From NCBI GenBank assembly GCA_025024175.1, contig QCXZ01000137.1, forward strand, positions 76,756,680-76,820,679: DNA of 64,000 bases. Reading direction: 5' to 3'. The position numbers and the translations under genes are program-made. Below the pieces are notes generated by a model. The model was not told the DNA's origin. It saw only the letters and a program-made list of their open reading frames with translations, and made no database searches. Every line of letters starts with the position of its first letter. The first letter of the stretch is position 1. Shown here piece by piece: positions 44,514 through 58,200 of the stretch. Origin of the DNA: Rhyzopertha dominica. Its lineage: Eukaryota; Arthropoda; Insecta; Coleoptera; Bostrichidae.

Positions 44514-47500
44514 TTGTTTAGCCCATATTCTACTTCTTCTGTCCGTTCTCTGTATTATGTTCTAGGTTAAAATATGTACTGGACCGGCAGATGTCTGTAT
44601 TAGTGTACTTCGCCACTGTATCCATTGGTATCGTACAAATAACAATAAAGTCACTAACAACTAACAGAAGTGCGATTCAAAACTTTCAAAAACCCAACAG
44701 TCAAACGTTAGCTTTGAATTTTGCGCACACCATTGTTTGTTCCCATCGGTTGTTTGTACTTGCCGCAACTATTTCTTTATTTCAATGCCTCAGCTCCATC
44801 TATTTAACAGCTATTTGACGCCACTTCAATCTTGCCCCCTGCGACTGCAGCGGCTGAGATAAAAGCCCGTTTTATGATGCGCATCCTTGTTAGAGAATCG
44901 ACCTGCTGTTAAACAGCATCGAGTTATAATATCGCGATTATTGCTCAAACAAGATTTTAAACGAATTAGCATAAATAACTCGCGAACGCCAATTTCAGCA
45001 ATGAGACATGTGGTCCTAATGCCTCGGGTTGGTTGTAAATAACCTTAGTAGCATAGCGGCAACGTTATTCGGCGATCATTATGGATGGTTATGTGTGAAT
45101 CAACCACGTAATTAAATCCCCAATTAGACTGATTCATAACCTTAGTAGCAGTTAATGGCAGTTATAAGCTCTACCTGTTGCTCGACGTCAATGCCTTATC
45201 TATGGAAAGTTAGGCATGAGGTTCCCCATCTAATGCCGTGGATACCTACTCGGTAGGAGTATTACAGTTTACTTCAAATCTAATTAGGAATTCGTTCCTT
45301 CTCATTGTCAAACAATGAAAGTTTTCTATCAGACTGCATTACTGTGCTTTTCAATGCATTTAAAAATGTTTTTGTATTTTGCGTTCATAATGAGCCCATT
45401 ACGACACGTTATTTGCGTTTCTTAATAAAGCCATTTCGAAACGCATCTTTTTATTTTCTAGTGTTGGTATCACGAAAAAACATCAAACAAGCATAGTGGG
45501 ACGAGTAATCGAAAATCCGTGACATTGACCAAAATTTTGTTTTAATTACAACCATAAAATGTGATAGGTTAGAGGAGAGGCGCCAAAAAGTTTTTAACTG
45601 TTATATTTAAATAAATCACTCCAAAGATAACAAATCAGTTCGTACTGGTCGCGAAATTAGCTGTCTTTATACTTTTTCAGATTCAGTTATAATTTTTTTA
45701 AATTGTGGATACGAATGTATTCATTCTAAAGGGGTTTTAAATTAGGTAAAAAGCAATTCTGGGAAAAATTGAGGTACTAGATATTTTTAAATTTACAATT
45801 TTCTCTTGAGTTACATTTTTTTTATATTCAACAAGAAAAACGAGTACTGAATTCGCAAGAATCCCATCCAACACACGTCCGACTCGGGAAAATTTTAATA
45901 TTTGAATAATAGGTACCCAAATAAACTTTATCTTGGATTTAATTTCATTAATCCAGTCATTTTAAAATTAAACAAAAAAAAACGATTTTTAAATCAGCCG
46001 GCTTAAATGATGTCAGCGAATAAATAACGGCATATGCAACTACAGGGATTGATATGATGACGTAAAAATTAAGTTTCTATTTAGAAAAATTGTTAAATTA
46101 AAACAAACTTCTTCATTGTGAAGAACAAAGTTTTAATGAAAGCTTTTCTCTTTAAAATTTCCTATAATTAGAAATGTACATTTGAAGTAATGATCCTGAC
46201 TTTCTAGAAGATAGAAATGTTTTCTCGTAACGCATAAATTAAGTTATATCTTGTCGTTAGTTCACTTTATTTAACAAAATACTGAACAGTTTTATCTATA
46301 ATGAGAGTAAAAAACCTATATGCTTTTATTTACTAATATTACTGTATTCTTTCATAATTATTATCTATAAGTTCTTAATATTATTGTTTTTGCTTATGGT
46401 TAAAACAGAAGCCTAACGCCAAAATAACAACTCTCCTTTGTATCTAGTTACTTTATATTTGAAGATTGTAGTGGAAATAAGCTTGAACCCGTTTTCATTT
46501 TTAATTAACATTTTATTTGATTACATATTTATTGTAACAATGCAAATATCAAAAATATGTGGCAGTTCGAGTTGTTTAAAATGGTCTTAGAAATAAAAAA
46601 AAATATCGTTGTAAAGATTTTTCTCGAGTTTGAAGTATTGGCATTGGGTTAAGATACTTCGCCTAAATATTCGTTTTTATTTTCATTTGCATTTCTGCAA
46701 AATTCTGTCTGTTCATGTTCTGGTAGTAAATTACTAAAGATAAAAATTTAAAAAAAATAAAATTAAATTATAAAGGAATATAGGTACCAATTTGCTAAAG
46801 AAACGACTGCTTATCCATAAATTAAAAAGGAATACAAAATTTCTGTTCCGAAAAAAAATCTTTTAAATAATGCTTTAGGAAGGATAACAAAACATCATCC
46901 TTTCGTAAATGTAACAAGAAATCCTTGTCACTTACAAAGTCAATTTTTGACAGATGTCGAAAATACGTGATGTAAACGTAAATATTTTAGCCATTTTTTT
47001 GTAAGAATTTGGCATGTCTGACTTCATATTCATGTTGCTTGTCCTCGAAAACATATTGATGCCAAATATTAAATAAGTCGGACATCTTTTGCGAACTCTA
47101 GGTGCATGTTCATGAGAACATCCCTATCGTCTCTCTGTGCCTCGTAATGTCTCGTCGTAACTGTCATGGGTCTTGTCAAAATTGACACTTAAGCAACTTA
47201 AGCGTGGCAGGTTAAATTTCCCAAAATATTTTATTTTTATGAAATTTCTCACATTTTCTTGTGTAGAATATGCGAAATAGAAAAAATAGTATAAAAAACC
47301 TTTGGCTCATTTTGCAATCTTAGAATGCGTGCTACAAAATGGCGCCTTAAAAACTAGTCTTTTAATATACTATTACAACATATGGCTGAAAATTAAACTT
47401 CTCAACGAGCAATACCTATACTGTACCGAAGTATTCGCAGAGGATAGCAAAAATAATAAAGGTGTGATATCAATAAACTGCATTAAAAACAGCCCGCGTT

Positions 47501-49018
47501 CATTCTCTCTCATCTCAATGGCAATAAACTACCCAGAGGTTGTTTTGCCGGGAGCCCGCGGTTAAAAACGTTCGGTCCCGGACTACGGGAGCGTTTATAA
47601 TAATAATTATTATTGCACGAGCTCATATAATAAAGGAAAGTAATTGCTGCTAGACAAAGCAAACAAATCGACTCGCATACCGTCCCAAGGCATACATTAT
47701 GCGTGTTTTATGGATAAGTTGCCGGGAAAAGTGTAGGTATCCTGCAGCTTCATGTTTACAAACCGGTGTTCTAGGTGATTTACGATTATTGCATATGAAA
47801 AGTACGTAATTTAAATTCACTATGTCAGTTATAGGTTCAGTTGACATTCAAAGGTTAGCGTTCGTTATTTGTTGCTTTATGAATAGCATGCAGACTTGCA
47901 AATGTCATTCTTGCTTAATTAACATTATGCGACAATTTAGCTATTTTACTTTGAAAATGCTTAGAAAGTCTACATGTTTGAATGCAAATCACCAATACGG
48001 AAGAACAGGCATTTGCTCCTTTAGCCGTCTTTGCAAATTTATGCAACACTCAATTTAGCATTCAACTCGGTAACAAATTGGGCTATCCTTGTACTACACG
48101 CTGGAGGCTGGGTAGTAACCAGCCTTAAAGATATTTTTGTAAGCAGACATGCAAATAATGTACTCTTCCTAGCGCTGGACAGCCTCGATTTCTATTTCTG
48201 TCGTATCCGAGGAGGCCAAGTCATGCCGGAGACCTTTGGCGATCCAAGGAGAATTTCAGGAAAATCTAATGTACGTGGCTGATCTTACTAATGCAGTGCT
48301 AAGACGTCTCAGTGCCTTAATTTAGGCCTGAAGGAGACATGCAGAGTACTAACAGCCAATAAAAGTTTTATTAGACTACGCATTTTTCAAATTTTTAACT
48401 CATAATAAAAATGCAGTTTTGAGTTCATTTTACTTAATTTCTTTCTTAGTTTTAATAAACTATTTAGTATGATTTTGCACTTGAGCTTAAGGGACTAGGT
48501 ATGTCATTTAAATATATCATTTAAAAACAATTTGGTGTAGTATCTAACTAATTTAATCATAGCATAGCGACCGCAGTGAATATGCCACATGAACCAGAGT
48601 GTTTTAAATGTTTCACATTTGACTATATTAACTTCAATATAGTTGTATGTGCAGCAAGATTTACCATCTTGAGTGTTGCAGATCAAAGAAAAATAAAATT
48701 GATGATCTTGAGAACGAGAACGTTATGTGGATATACATTAATACAAGTATTGCGGAGCAGTATTTTCGATCTACTTAGGTCCTTGAAAAGTACAGTTATA
48801 AATTGTCAGGACATGGTTGTTAAACAAGTAGAAACTACACTTTTGTAAAATGGGACGTTCTCATTTTCNTAAGAATTAATTGCTGTTAACGTTTACGAAC
48901 AAAATAGTTAAGTAAGTACAATGCATAATAAAGATGCATGTTTGTGCTAGGCTGTCTGCAGCACAAACAACTGCAGACTAATCTGTTATGCTTTCGTTAA
49001 AGCTCCGCAGTGTAGTTT
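44514..49018. other. Long AT-rich stretch without supported gene
   Basis: About 44820-45290 is GC-richer and unique-looking. 45500-47250 is very AT-rich with no ORF of note. About 47470-47650 and 48000-48300 are mixed composition with motif-less ORFs (for example 48031-48282). Nothing assigned. Confidence 0.3.
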
Positions 49019-49800
49019 ATACAGAGTGTCACAAAATTAGCGTGCAACAATAAATCACCGATTCTCTGACTAAAAAAAAAAAGATTTTTTTATATAAACA
49101 TAGCCCTGTAAATGCTTGGTTTTTGTGATACAAGGTGACACTGCGTCATAAAGCCTACAACTTTTTCTTATTCTTTGGAAAAACTACTTTGTAGCTTAGA
49201 CATCACTATCAGTTAAACTGAAACACTTTTTTCTAGCTTTTGCCAAGACTTATACAGATGAACTTTCGGTAATTTCACCTAACTGTCTTATCCTATCATT
49301 CAAAATAAACAAAAATTGTACTTATTTTTCACGTGTTTAAAATGTACCACTCCGTCAGAAAATAAGAACAAAGATTTATGCTACTTATCATCAAGTAGGG
49401 ATAATAATAGGCCGTAATGAGACAAAAGCTTATTTACTTAATTATCTGTCACATAGAAAACAAGTTTCTTTGGCGATTTTTTCATTATTTGAAGTATTTC
49501 TATATCGTGATATCGTGATAGTGACGATGACGTACTTTGAAAACTTCATTTTTAACTTCGAAAATCATGAATGGTTTTACGAATAGCGAGCTAGCNCACA
49601 TATACTTTATTTATGTATTGTACAATGGAAGGACGTTAGGTGCTCAAAGAGAACATCCAAACAGAAGGTAGCCAGGAAGGCGAATGTTTTCTACAATACA
49701 TAGAAATCTGATGGAAATAGGATCTTTAAAAGACCACAAACAAATTTTAATTTGGAAAATGCTGTAAATCATTTTAAAAACGATCCTAGAGCGAGCCTGA
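49019..49800 (+). pseudogene. 5' end of a mariner-like transposon with transposase N-terminus
   Basis: TACAGAGTGTCACAAAATTAG at 49020 looks like a terminal repeat. Downstream (49600-49800) broken frames give TLGAQREHPNRR, RRMFSTIHRNLMEIGSLKDH and ENAVNHFKNDPRASLRTVKR-type sequence, the DUF4817-like HTH of insect mariner-like transposases. The sequence then switches abruptly to the minus strand of a related copy at about 49800, so the catalytic part of this copy is gone. Confidence 0.6.
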
Positions 49801-50560
49801 GAACAGTAAAAAGGTAACATTTATTTTTAGAAAACTAATTAGTGTTAATATATTTTGCCTAATTTCAAGATGCACATTTTCTAAAACCTCTACTGAAGTG
49901 TTTTCTAGAAATTCCAAGTATGAGCCTGCATTAAGTCGCTCAAGTAACTCAGCTGGTCCTATTAATCGATTTCCAATAATATCGCACCACATGTTAACTA
50001 AAATTGACGCTAAAAATTGCAACGTCTTACTAAAAGGAGGTTTTCATTCGACCACTGATGGTTGTTATGGAAATTTATGGCGCCATCTTTATGAAATGTT
50101 GCTTCGTCAGTCCTAATATTGTAGGTATCAAATTTTCATTACAATTTAACCATTGTGAAACTTTTTACCGTAAGCGTAAATCCGCATCCTGTAAATTCCA
50201 CACTCTTTGATAGTGATACGGATAAAGCCCTGAACTTGCAGCATTCTGCCAAGATGTAAAATGAAACTAGTTAATTGTCAAGAAATAGATATTAGAAGTT
50301 TTCATTACTGTTGCCTTTTGTATGTTAGTTACTATTTCTACTGTTCTCAAGCTAGCTGTAGGATCGTTTTCAAAATGATTTAAAGCATTTTTTAAATTAA
50401 AGTTTGTGTGTGGCCTTCATTGACCACGCAGTTTTTTGAAAAATGTCTTTGTTAAATTTCTATATACGGTAAAAATAATAGTTTCCTGGCTGTCTTCTGT
50501 CTGGATATATGCCTTGATGTTTGATTTTTACTTTTAATTGTATGGTCGTTGTCAAAAAAT
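49786..50560 (-). pseudogene. Mariner-like transposase, HTH and first half of DDE domain (minus strand)
   Basis: On the minus strand from 50560: YPDRRQPGNYY (HTH), ALNHFENDPTASLRTVEIVT near 50370, GLYPYHYQRVWNLQDAD near 50240, then TDEATFHKDGAINFHNNHQW near 50110 (first catalytic Asp) and, in an open stretch 50022-49786, VNMWCDIIGNRLIGPAELLE, SYLEFLENTSVEVLENVHLE. The second and third Asp regions are missing where it meets the plus-strand copy. It and 49019-49800 are pieces of the same family in opposite orientation. Confidence 0.75.
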
Positions 50561-50589
50561 CAGTTATTTATAGGTCAAACTGGACAAAA

Positions 50590-52475
50590 TTTGAAAGAAG
50601 TCACAAATTTTTGAGGTAAACAACACATCAAAAAGGCAGAAGTACCTGATTTGATGAGTCGCTGAATGCCTAATTTGACTAGACGAATTCGTTTCTACTA
50701 TTTGGACTCATTTGGATGGCTTGTGTTTTAGCACTGTGACTACAGATGAGGTTTTAAAAATTATTGCTGGCATTAAGGGTAATGCAATTTGTATTCATCA
50801 TATTTCGCTAAATATACTTAAAATTATTAGCCAACACCTCTTGAATCACTTTACTTATCTTTTAAACACTTGTATATTGTCTTCCACATTTCCATCACTC
50901 TGGAAGCATGCCAGGGTGTTGCATATGCCTAAAATAGCTAACCCGTCCACTCTCTCACATCTCAGACCAATAAGTATTCTACCAACAATGTCGAAGGTGC
51001 TGGAGGCTGTTCTATGGAATCAATTGGCTGAATACGTTTCTAGTAGGAGCATTATTCTGGCTTCAGACCAATGCACAGCTCAGCTACCGCTCTTATCCAA
51101 ATTACTAATGATATATTCAAAAGATTGGATACTGGAAAATTTACATGTTTAGCGTTGCTGGATTATAGCAGAGCATTTGATACCCGGAAACATGACGTTC
51201 TTTGTGCTAAACTGAGGTGGTGCGGTGTTACTGGCAACGCAGTAGCAATGATTTGGAGTTTCCTCAGTGATCGTTACCAAAGTGTCTTTCTGGATTCTCT
51301 TTTGGGACCTCTGCTGTTCTCCGTGTATGTGTCAGAATTCTGGCAATACTTAGATAACTGTCATATGCACCAGTACGCGGATGACACTCAGCTTTGGCAC
51401 AGCCTCGTTGAGGGAGAAGTGGACCACGCCGAGGGAGTTATTAATGCTGATCTGAGAAGCCTCTTGGATGTTTCTGTGGCACATGGATTAAATCTAAATC
51501 CTGGCAAATCGTCTGTGGTGCTATTTGGAAGCAAGCTTAAGCGCCAAGAAATAAAAGACAAACTGAGTATTATGATTAGTGGGGTAGCAGTCCAATTTAG
51601 TCAATCATGTAAAAACCTTGGTCTCTGCATGGACGAAGGCTTAAGATATACGCTTCACGTAGGCAATCTGTGTCAGGGATCTTATCTCACATTAAAGCAA
51701 CTATTTCCTAATCGACATATTATGTCACCTGAAACTAAGTTGACCATTTGTAACTCGTTGATCGTATCCCGTTTGTCGTATTGCGACGCAGTTTATGGAC
51801 CAGCTCTTCGAGCAAGCGATGAGATGAGATTGCAGAGAGTCCAGAATTCGTGCATTAGGTTTGCTTATGGAATAATGAAATATGACCGCGGAATTACGAG
51901 TAAACTTCTAGAAACGAAACAATTAAAATTAGAAACCTTACGTCTCTACCACTTATTGTGCCTGACTCATAGATTCATAACAACGAAAGTGCCTAGCTAC
52001 ATTAGTAAATATTTTGAGTGGTAGCATAATCCAACGTTGGGTAGGTCGTCCAGGCGCAGTCGCATCTTGCAGTTCCACGCCACGCTACTGCTTGCTTTCA
52101 ACGAAGCTTTTTGTATTCCGCTTGCTGACAGTATAATAAACTAGAAGATTCATTTAAGGATATGCCTATGCGCAATTTTAAGCAACGGTTAAAGCAAAAA
52201 TACCTGCTTGACGTTTGTGCAAATTGATGTTACATTATTACTTGTTTACTACATTTAATATTATTACAATAACATATATGTTGTTGTATAGTTAAAACTG
52301 TGCGGCATTCTTATTAGTTCAAGAATCAGCTTTTTGATTTATATATAGGTTAGGTTGAAAAGCAGCCTAGGTTGAACCTGCCTATGCAGTACCGATTATA
52401 ACCTTTTGTGTTCAATAAGGAATAAAGCCTATAATAGTAGTAATAATAATAACAATTATTATTATTATTAAACGA
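50590..52475 (+). pseudogene. CR1/jockey-like LINE, RT domain to 3' end with TAA-type tail
   Basis: Frame 1 (50712-51152): STVTTDEVLKIIAGIKGNAI, FPSLWKHARVLHMPKIANPS, LSHLRPISILPTMSKVLEAV (RT fingers). Frame 2 (51071-52024, 317 codons): FTCLALLDYSRAFDTRKHDV (motif A), SFLSDRYQSVFLD joined directly to SLLGPLLFSVYVSEF, then HMHQYADDTQLWHSL (motif C, YADD intact), GLNLNPGKSSVVLFGSKLK, CKNLGLCMDEGLRYTLHV (thumb) and a long C-terminal region ending KVPSYISKYFEW. About 19 residues with the GVPQGS block of motif B are deleted between VFLD and SLLG. The 3' UTR ends AATAAAGCCTATAATAGTAG and an ATT/TAA tract. One frameshift near 51100. It is 5' truncated; the endonuclease is absent. Confidence 0.88.
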
Positions 52476-53510
52476 CTAAGTGGTAGTACCTAGAGTAATA
52501 CCATTTTATACAGACTTGACGAAATTTTATCCCCCCACGAAATAATGTTCTTTAGGAAGCCGAATAAAGGGATGATATGGTTCCACGAACAGAAGAAGTT
52601 ATCACTCCCCACCGTTTAGGAAAACCTCATTTTTGATCAAGTAACCCTTGCGCGACCTATATTCCGGCGACTGTCCACTTACACCATGCACTCCCCGTTT
52701 GAGGGCGCAATGCCCGTTGGTTCATTAGTTTTTAATGCGACCCGAAATTCGGGTTGGCTCAAGTGTCCATCAAATAAAGTTCGAGACTGACGCTGCAAGA
52801 CCTTTCTGGTGGTGCTCGTAGCTGTTGGCGGCGCTAGTTGCGCCAGTCAAAGGTTTTGGAGTGCATCTCGGTCCGGTGTTGGCGGTTAAGTTTGCGGCTT
52901 ACGCGAGGACCGTACGGTTGTCGAGGTCAAAGCACTGCAGACCTTTGACCGCCGCCAGATGATTTCATCATTCAAAACGTCCACCCTCATGCAGTCTGCG
53001 GTCGCGCGGGTGCCACATTCCTGCCGAACTTGTAACCGACTACCGCTCGATATATAGATGACTGCCGATACCGTTCTTATGGTGAATTGACGGACAGATG
53101 AGGAGGATTAGCGCTAATGGATTTTCGTGATGATAGCGGCTTGATCGTGTGTAGCAGGAACTTCATAACAAGTAACTAATTCTGCACGGGTTTTTGTCTA
53201 GTTGATAAAGCCTATGTCAGATGGGAGCAAAAGTATAACTTCCTGAACTGAACTGCAGGTTTACAAAAAATCCTGGAACAGGGCAATTTCATCTTGAACG
53301 AAGGAGGCATGAACAAAACGCTGATGCAATTTTATCGATCAATAACAAAAAACAAATGACCACATCCAAAATTAAATCAGAAGAATCCCCCTCATTGTTT
53401 GTAATCGCTCTGTACCTACAAATAGTTCTGCCACTTTTTTCAGTATGAAATATTTGGTAAAGAGGGAATGGAAACGCTATATCTAGAAGAGGAAATCAGT
53501 TAAGTGGGCT
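52476..53510. other. GC-richer unique sequence, no supported gene
   Basis: About 52640-53110 has balanced base composition, no ORF over 60 codons and no repeat partner in the window. Confidence 0.3.
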
Positions 53511-53873
53511 CCACAGTCAAGTTACAAATGCTAGAGTAAATTTAGATGTTTTATGTAATATTTTTGTCCATACTTACTTTTCGCAAAGAAAATGAAACTT
53601 AGCTCCGCAGACTTATTATATCTAAATATGTTCCCAAAATTTCAACAGATTTNCCCTATATATANACGAGTATTTTGGATTTTTCCAAGAGAGGTGCNAA
53701 TTATCATTATACTCATTTATTTACAGGGAAATTTTGTTNATATTTTGGGAACACATTTAGATATAATTAGTCAACGGCGCTACGTTTCGTTTTTTTTGCG
53801 AAAAATTAAATATGAACAAAAATAATACATAAAACATCTAAATTTACTCATGCATTTGTACCTTGACTGTGGA
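53511..53873. mobile_element. Palindromic MITE-like element (~363 bp)
   Basis: The left arm TCCACAGTCAAGTTACAAAT, AGTAAATTTAGATGTTTTAT, TTTTCGCAAAGAAAATGAAAC and ATATCTAAATATGTTCCCAA is mirrored on the right (TCCACAGTCAAGGTACAAAT and so on, read from 53873 backwards). Arms are about 150 bp each, leaving a short centre. Four N bases lie inside, typical of assembly trouble at a hairpin. An ORF at 53592-53825 is an artefact of the palindrome. Confidence 0.75.
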
Positions 53874-53979
53874 ACGCTCTACGCCAGTAAAACAAGCACT
53901 ATGGAAACACTCTCTTGTAGTGCCACTTTCTAAAGTAAACTAGTCATCAAAATCGGGATTCCAAAGTATGTAAGTTGCA

Positions 53980-54165
53980 GAACTGCTCTCGTTGATATTT
54001 CGGATGATACTTTTAGAGAAATCGATTAAAAATACTTCAGCTTTGGACTCACTAGATTTCAGCAANGCATTTGACATTATGAATCATGATATTCTTAATG
54101 CAATGGCTCACTATCTTGGCTTCAACGCTAGTGCACTGGAAGATACCTCAGACATAATAATAATA
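53980..54165 (+). pseudogene. LINE reverse transcriptase fragment (motif A)
   Basis: ALDSLDFSXAFDIMNHDILN then AMAHYLGFNASALE matches the LLDFSKAFDTxxHxxLLxKLxxxGF stretch of LINE RTs, resembling the piece at 6765-7060. Frame breaks on either side; it ends in an ATA microsatellite (54157-54170). Confidence 0.75.
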
Positions 54166-54339
54166 ATAATAACGTCTGTTAGTGTCTCTCAACGGAGTAT
54201 CATACGTATTGAAAGAACGCCGCTAAGCCCTCAGTGATCCTTTCTTGAAGTGAATGCAGCATGATACTCATCAGTAATCAAGTAATATCGTTTGTTGATT
54301 GCCGGAAGATATTGGGTCTACACATTTAGACTACAAGCT

Positions 54340-55280
54340 TAAAAATGCTAATTTTGGACCAGTGGCTGACAATAATGAAAACGAAAATATATTGAATGGT
54401 TTCAAAAATAAAATAGAAAACTGCCACCTATCAAACACAGAAAAAAACTATTGGATTTTGCGGAAATTTGCATAGATCAAGGTTATGTTACATTGAATGA
54501 CATTGTCTACAAGCAAGAGTCTTGGCCGAAATTTAACAAGTCGAATTTTTGCAAGAAAAATGAAATTATCAAGAATGTGTAATTCTGGGCCAGATGTGTA
54601 GACAACTTTTTTATATTTGTGCGATAACTGACAGGCAGTTATATTTTTAAAAAGAATTGGCAAAAATTAAACAAAAAGCCTTTAAGAATGGATAATGGTT
54701 ATGACACAAAAATTTTGAACCAAATGCTTAAAAAACAATATAAAGTTAAAATTCAGAAAATTTTGCACAATGCAAACATAAATGACAAAGAACATATTTT
54801 CGCCGCAGTAAATTATGTCAAAGGAATAGATTCGCAATAAAAGCAGTTTGAGAGGTCTTCTAGTTAACAATAAGCCAAAATCCAATAGATTGAACAGAAG
54901 CGGTATTTACCAACCAAAATGAATCCGATGTGATATGGTATTGAAAAGGAATTAAAAATATGTTGCGAACATAAATTCATAAAAAATAGTCATTACTTAA
55001 GTGAAAACGACATCAAAGTCTTACATTGCGAAAGGAAATGTATAAAACTAAAACTTTTAGAGCTTTTGGATATTGAGAAAGTTTAACTATTTGGCAAATA
55101 CCCAAACTATGAAGTCAGCCTTCAAAATCCAGGAGATACTTCACAACCCCTGTAAAAAAAAGAGACGTAAGCAGAATTCTGCACATCTGGGGTTATTATA
55201 GACGATCGTCAGAGTTATCTGATAAATAGAGTGAAGCAAAGCTCATACGTTCAATCATCTGTTTTCCGAGCTACCTAATT
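54340..55280 (+). pseudogene. Penelope-like element family B, copy 2
   Basis: Shares with 24770-26110 the strings TTTGCATAGATCAAGGTTAT, TGAAATTATCAAGAATGT and ATGTGTAGACAACTTTTTTA (motif C region, decayed), then TATAAAGTTAAAATTCAGAA, GCCGCAGTAAATTATGTCAA and TTTTAGAGCTTTTGGATATT. The nuclease region is mostly lost by deletion (CATTACTTAAGTGAAAACGA remains). The tail GAATTCTGCACATCTGGGGT, then CGATCGTCAGAGTTATCTGA, matches copy 1 and includes the truncated right half of its hammerhead. Many stops; older or more damaged than copy 1. Confidence 0.8.
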
Positions 55281-58200
55281 GATCGATAATATGTGTAAAT
55301 TATGTCTAGTATCTTGCACCTTGCGCCTACCGTCTCCACGCATAACGTAAAAGCATATTTTAGAGCCGTGGCTTAAATTCAAATGTGTAATTCATATTTT
55401 GAACTTATTTGTGGCCCGATTAAATTTTGTCTTTCTCCATTGCAGGCAAATAATTGAGGGAACTTTCAAATAAAGCAACTTTATAAGACCATACATTAAC
55501 ATGTAACACATTCAATTACTAAAGTAAAGTGAAACAATTTAAAATTACCTCGTCAAGGGAGCAGCAACATAAAATGGCCCGTACAATTGCTGGCTTGTGT
55601 CTTACCTGAAACAAAGAAAAATTCTTCGCATTAGTAACACTTATTTTGGAGATGAAAATTTATATCAACATGTAGAGGATGGTTTCTCAATTTAATATGG
55701 GTGGCAGTAAACAATATTAGGTTTGTTGGAGAGCAACTTCAAGAATTTTTCCTAAACTGAAAAATCGAAGGCCGTCATTAAATAAGCACAAGTAACATTA
55801 ACTTGTTTAAAGGTCAACAAATGTAAACTTTAGATAGTCACGAGATTTTTGTTATTGATTTGCTTTGAGCCATGTTGGTTCTGATGATATGATAATTGTG
55901 AAGCTGCATATTATACTGACTATAGGTCTATAGTTGTAGACATTGCAACAATTTTGATTCACGTACAATTAAATTGTAACAGTACCACAACTATTAATAC
56001 AAGCAGCTTACACAGTCTTTCATGAAAAAGGCAGGTATTTAATCACAGCACATACGTAATAAGCTAACCGCACGGAATGTGCATTTTAGCGGCATGTTTA
56101 TGTTGCTAGGGTTAACGAAAAGAAATGTTGAGAAAATGTACTTGAAAACCTAGCATCATAGCAACACCAGAGGGGAATGAAGAAAGCGTGCACAAAGAAG
56201 GTTTGTATACTAGTGAGGCATTTACTATGAAGAATGGAAGCAGGCAATCTCAAAATAGGAACATTGGTGCCCAAGGTGTCAAACCGTTTTTGTAAGATAT
56301 ATTTGTTCTCGGTACTGAAAACGAAAAAAGCTCTTATTAAACGACCAGGTTTTGCATGAATTCAAAACACTGCGTGTACAATAATTGCTAAAGCTGGACT
56401 GCATTGATTCAGGTCTCTTTTGGAAAAACATCGGAAAGGTTTGTCACTAGTTAGAGCTCAGAGATTAAACGGAACTGTGTGTCAATTTTTTTGAACTTCT
56501 TTAAAATGTATTGTCTAAAAATAATTTAATAAATTCCGTCTACCATCCCTAACCTGGATCAAATGGGTGTGCAAACGTTAAAGAGACCTTAGTGGCTTCA
56601 AAGGCTTCAAAAGGCGTTCGTGTCTTCACATCCTGTCAAGGAAGGAAAAACATAATCGTGCCAGCATGCTGTAGTGCTAAGGAGTATATTTGCCACAGAT
56701 TTTGTTTATTTTGTTTAATTTATCAATTCCGAGCTCTTTTAAAGATAAATGAGAGGACAATTTATTCCATGTAGACCGAAAGTAAACATATTGTTAATAT
56801 TAGACGGGCACACAACTGATATGTTAGAAGTTGCTGACCTTCCTTCTCATTAAACCAATTTTGCTAAATCACTGTTCCCTGCACTGAAGCAATGTAACCA
56901 CGTGACAGAAGTGTTTTGACCTATGAATTGTTATTTTACACAAAAAGGGGGTTAGTATGTTAATCGAAGTCACCACATAATTCAACGAGGATTACAAAAA
57001 TGCAATAATCTAAATTTAAAATAATGATGTCGATTGCATTTACTCCAGCCCTACACTTCATCAGAAAAGATCGATGCAACCTCCCCACATCTCTGGGCTG
57101 TCAATTAGGCAGGCCGGGGGCACTTTACAAGGTGTCTTTTNGGTTAAAAAGTTTCCGTTCCTGGGAATTACGTGTCTGTTTTTCCCTTCCTTTCTAACTT
57201 TCCGCCTTAGTTTTACATCTGTGACCGCGCTCTGCGGGCCTCATGTGGGTTGTTTAGCTGGGAATTCTTTAAATAAAACGTCCGCATCTCCCATACGTAA
57301 AATAAATCGGCCTGCCGGCGATATGCGAAATTATCGGTTCTGGACGAATTTTCGAACTGGACTGGGCATCCGTCGTAAATCAGAACGCTCAAGGTATGCC
57401 TTAAAGGTAACTGTAAATATTTTTCGCGGCGAGAACAATAATAAATGTCGCGTTCATTTTATTTGTAAATTATGGAGCACAGACCATGCCTGCTTTGGGG
57501 ATTCGATTTAGTTTTGTTCGTTCAGGTAGGCTGTGAAGGTTTTACCTGTGACTTTTGTACAATGTATAGGAAACAAATTATTGTGATGCTGTAAAATTTA
57601 CGATAGTCGATTTTTATCTTTATAGCCTCTAAAGCTGCAGTAAAAACAGACGATCTTCACCTTTTACGTTTAAGGAAACAAATTAAGATACCCACACTCC
57701 AAACTGTTTCTAGATTGGCCAAGAAGAAGATGTATTGTTAGTTATTGGGTTCACACACAAACAGTTCGTAAGTTTTAAAGAGTGAAATAATCTAAGTACG
57801 TGTTTAAGAAATTAACGAAGTAGGTTATTGTTGCGACTATGGGCTCAAAAACTGTAGATTTCTGACTTAACTCCCATATCTTAAAATACTTGCATCAAAT
57901 GCAGAAGGCGATGAATCCCAACGACATTGATTAGTTACCCTTTTTCTAGAAACAATTTTTTTTTGTAAAGGTTTAATTTGGTGTAATTATCTTAATCAAA
58001 TGCTTTGTATTGTGTGTTTATCCAGGAATATACTTCCGTTATTATATTGGCATTTTCATTCCGCGTAGAGGAACAAGTCTTAAAAGAACCACTGCACCTG
58101 TATCTAAGAAAAAGAAATATACCATAAAACAAGGTTAATAAGGAATGCAAAATTACTTTCCGTTTTATGTGATGTGGACATCACATTCCACAAGTGAGGA

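Noticed and set aside
53592..53825. 77-codon ORF with four N codons
   Set aside because: Lies inside a palindromic MITE; not coding.
57074..57511. 145-codon ORF
   Set aside because: Contains an N, no recognisable domain, and lies in GC-richer sequence where long chance ORFs are more likely.
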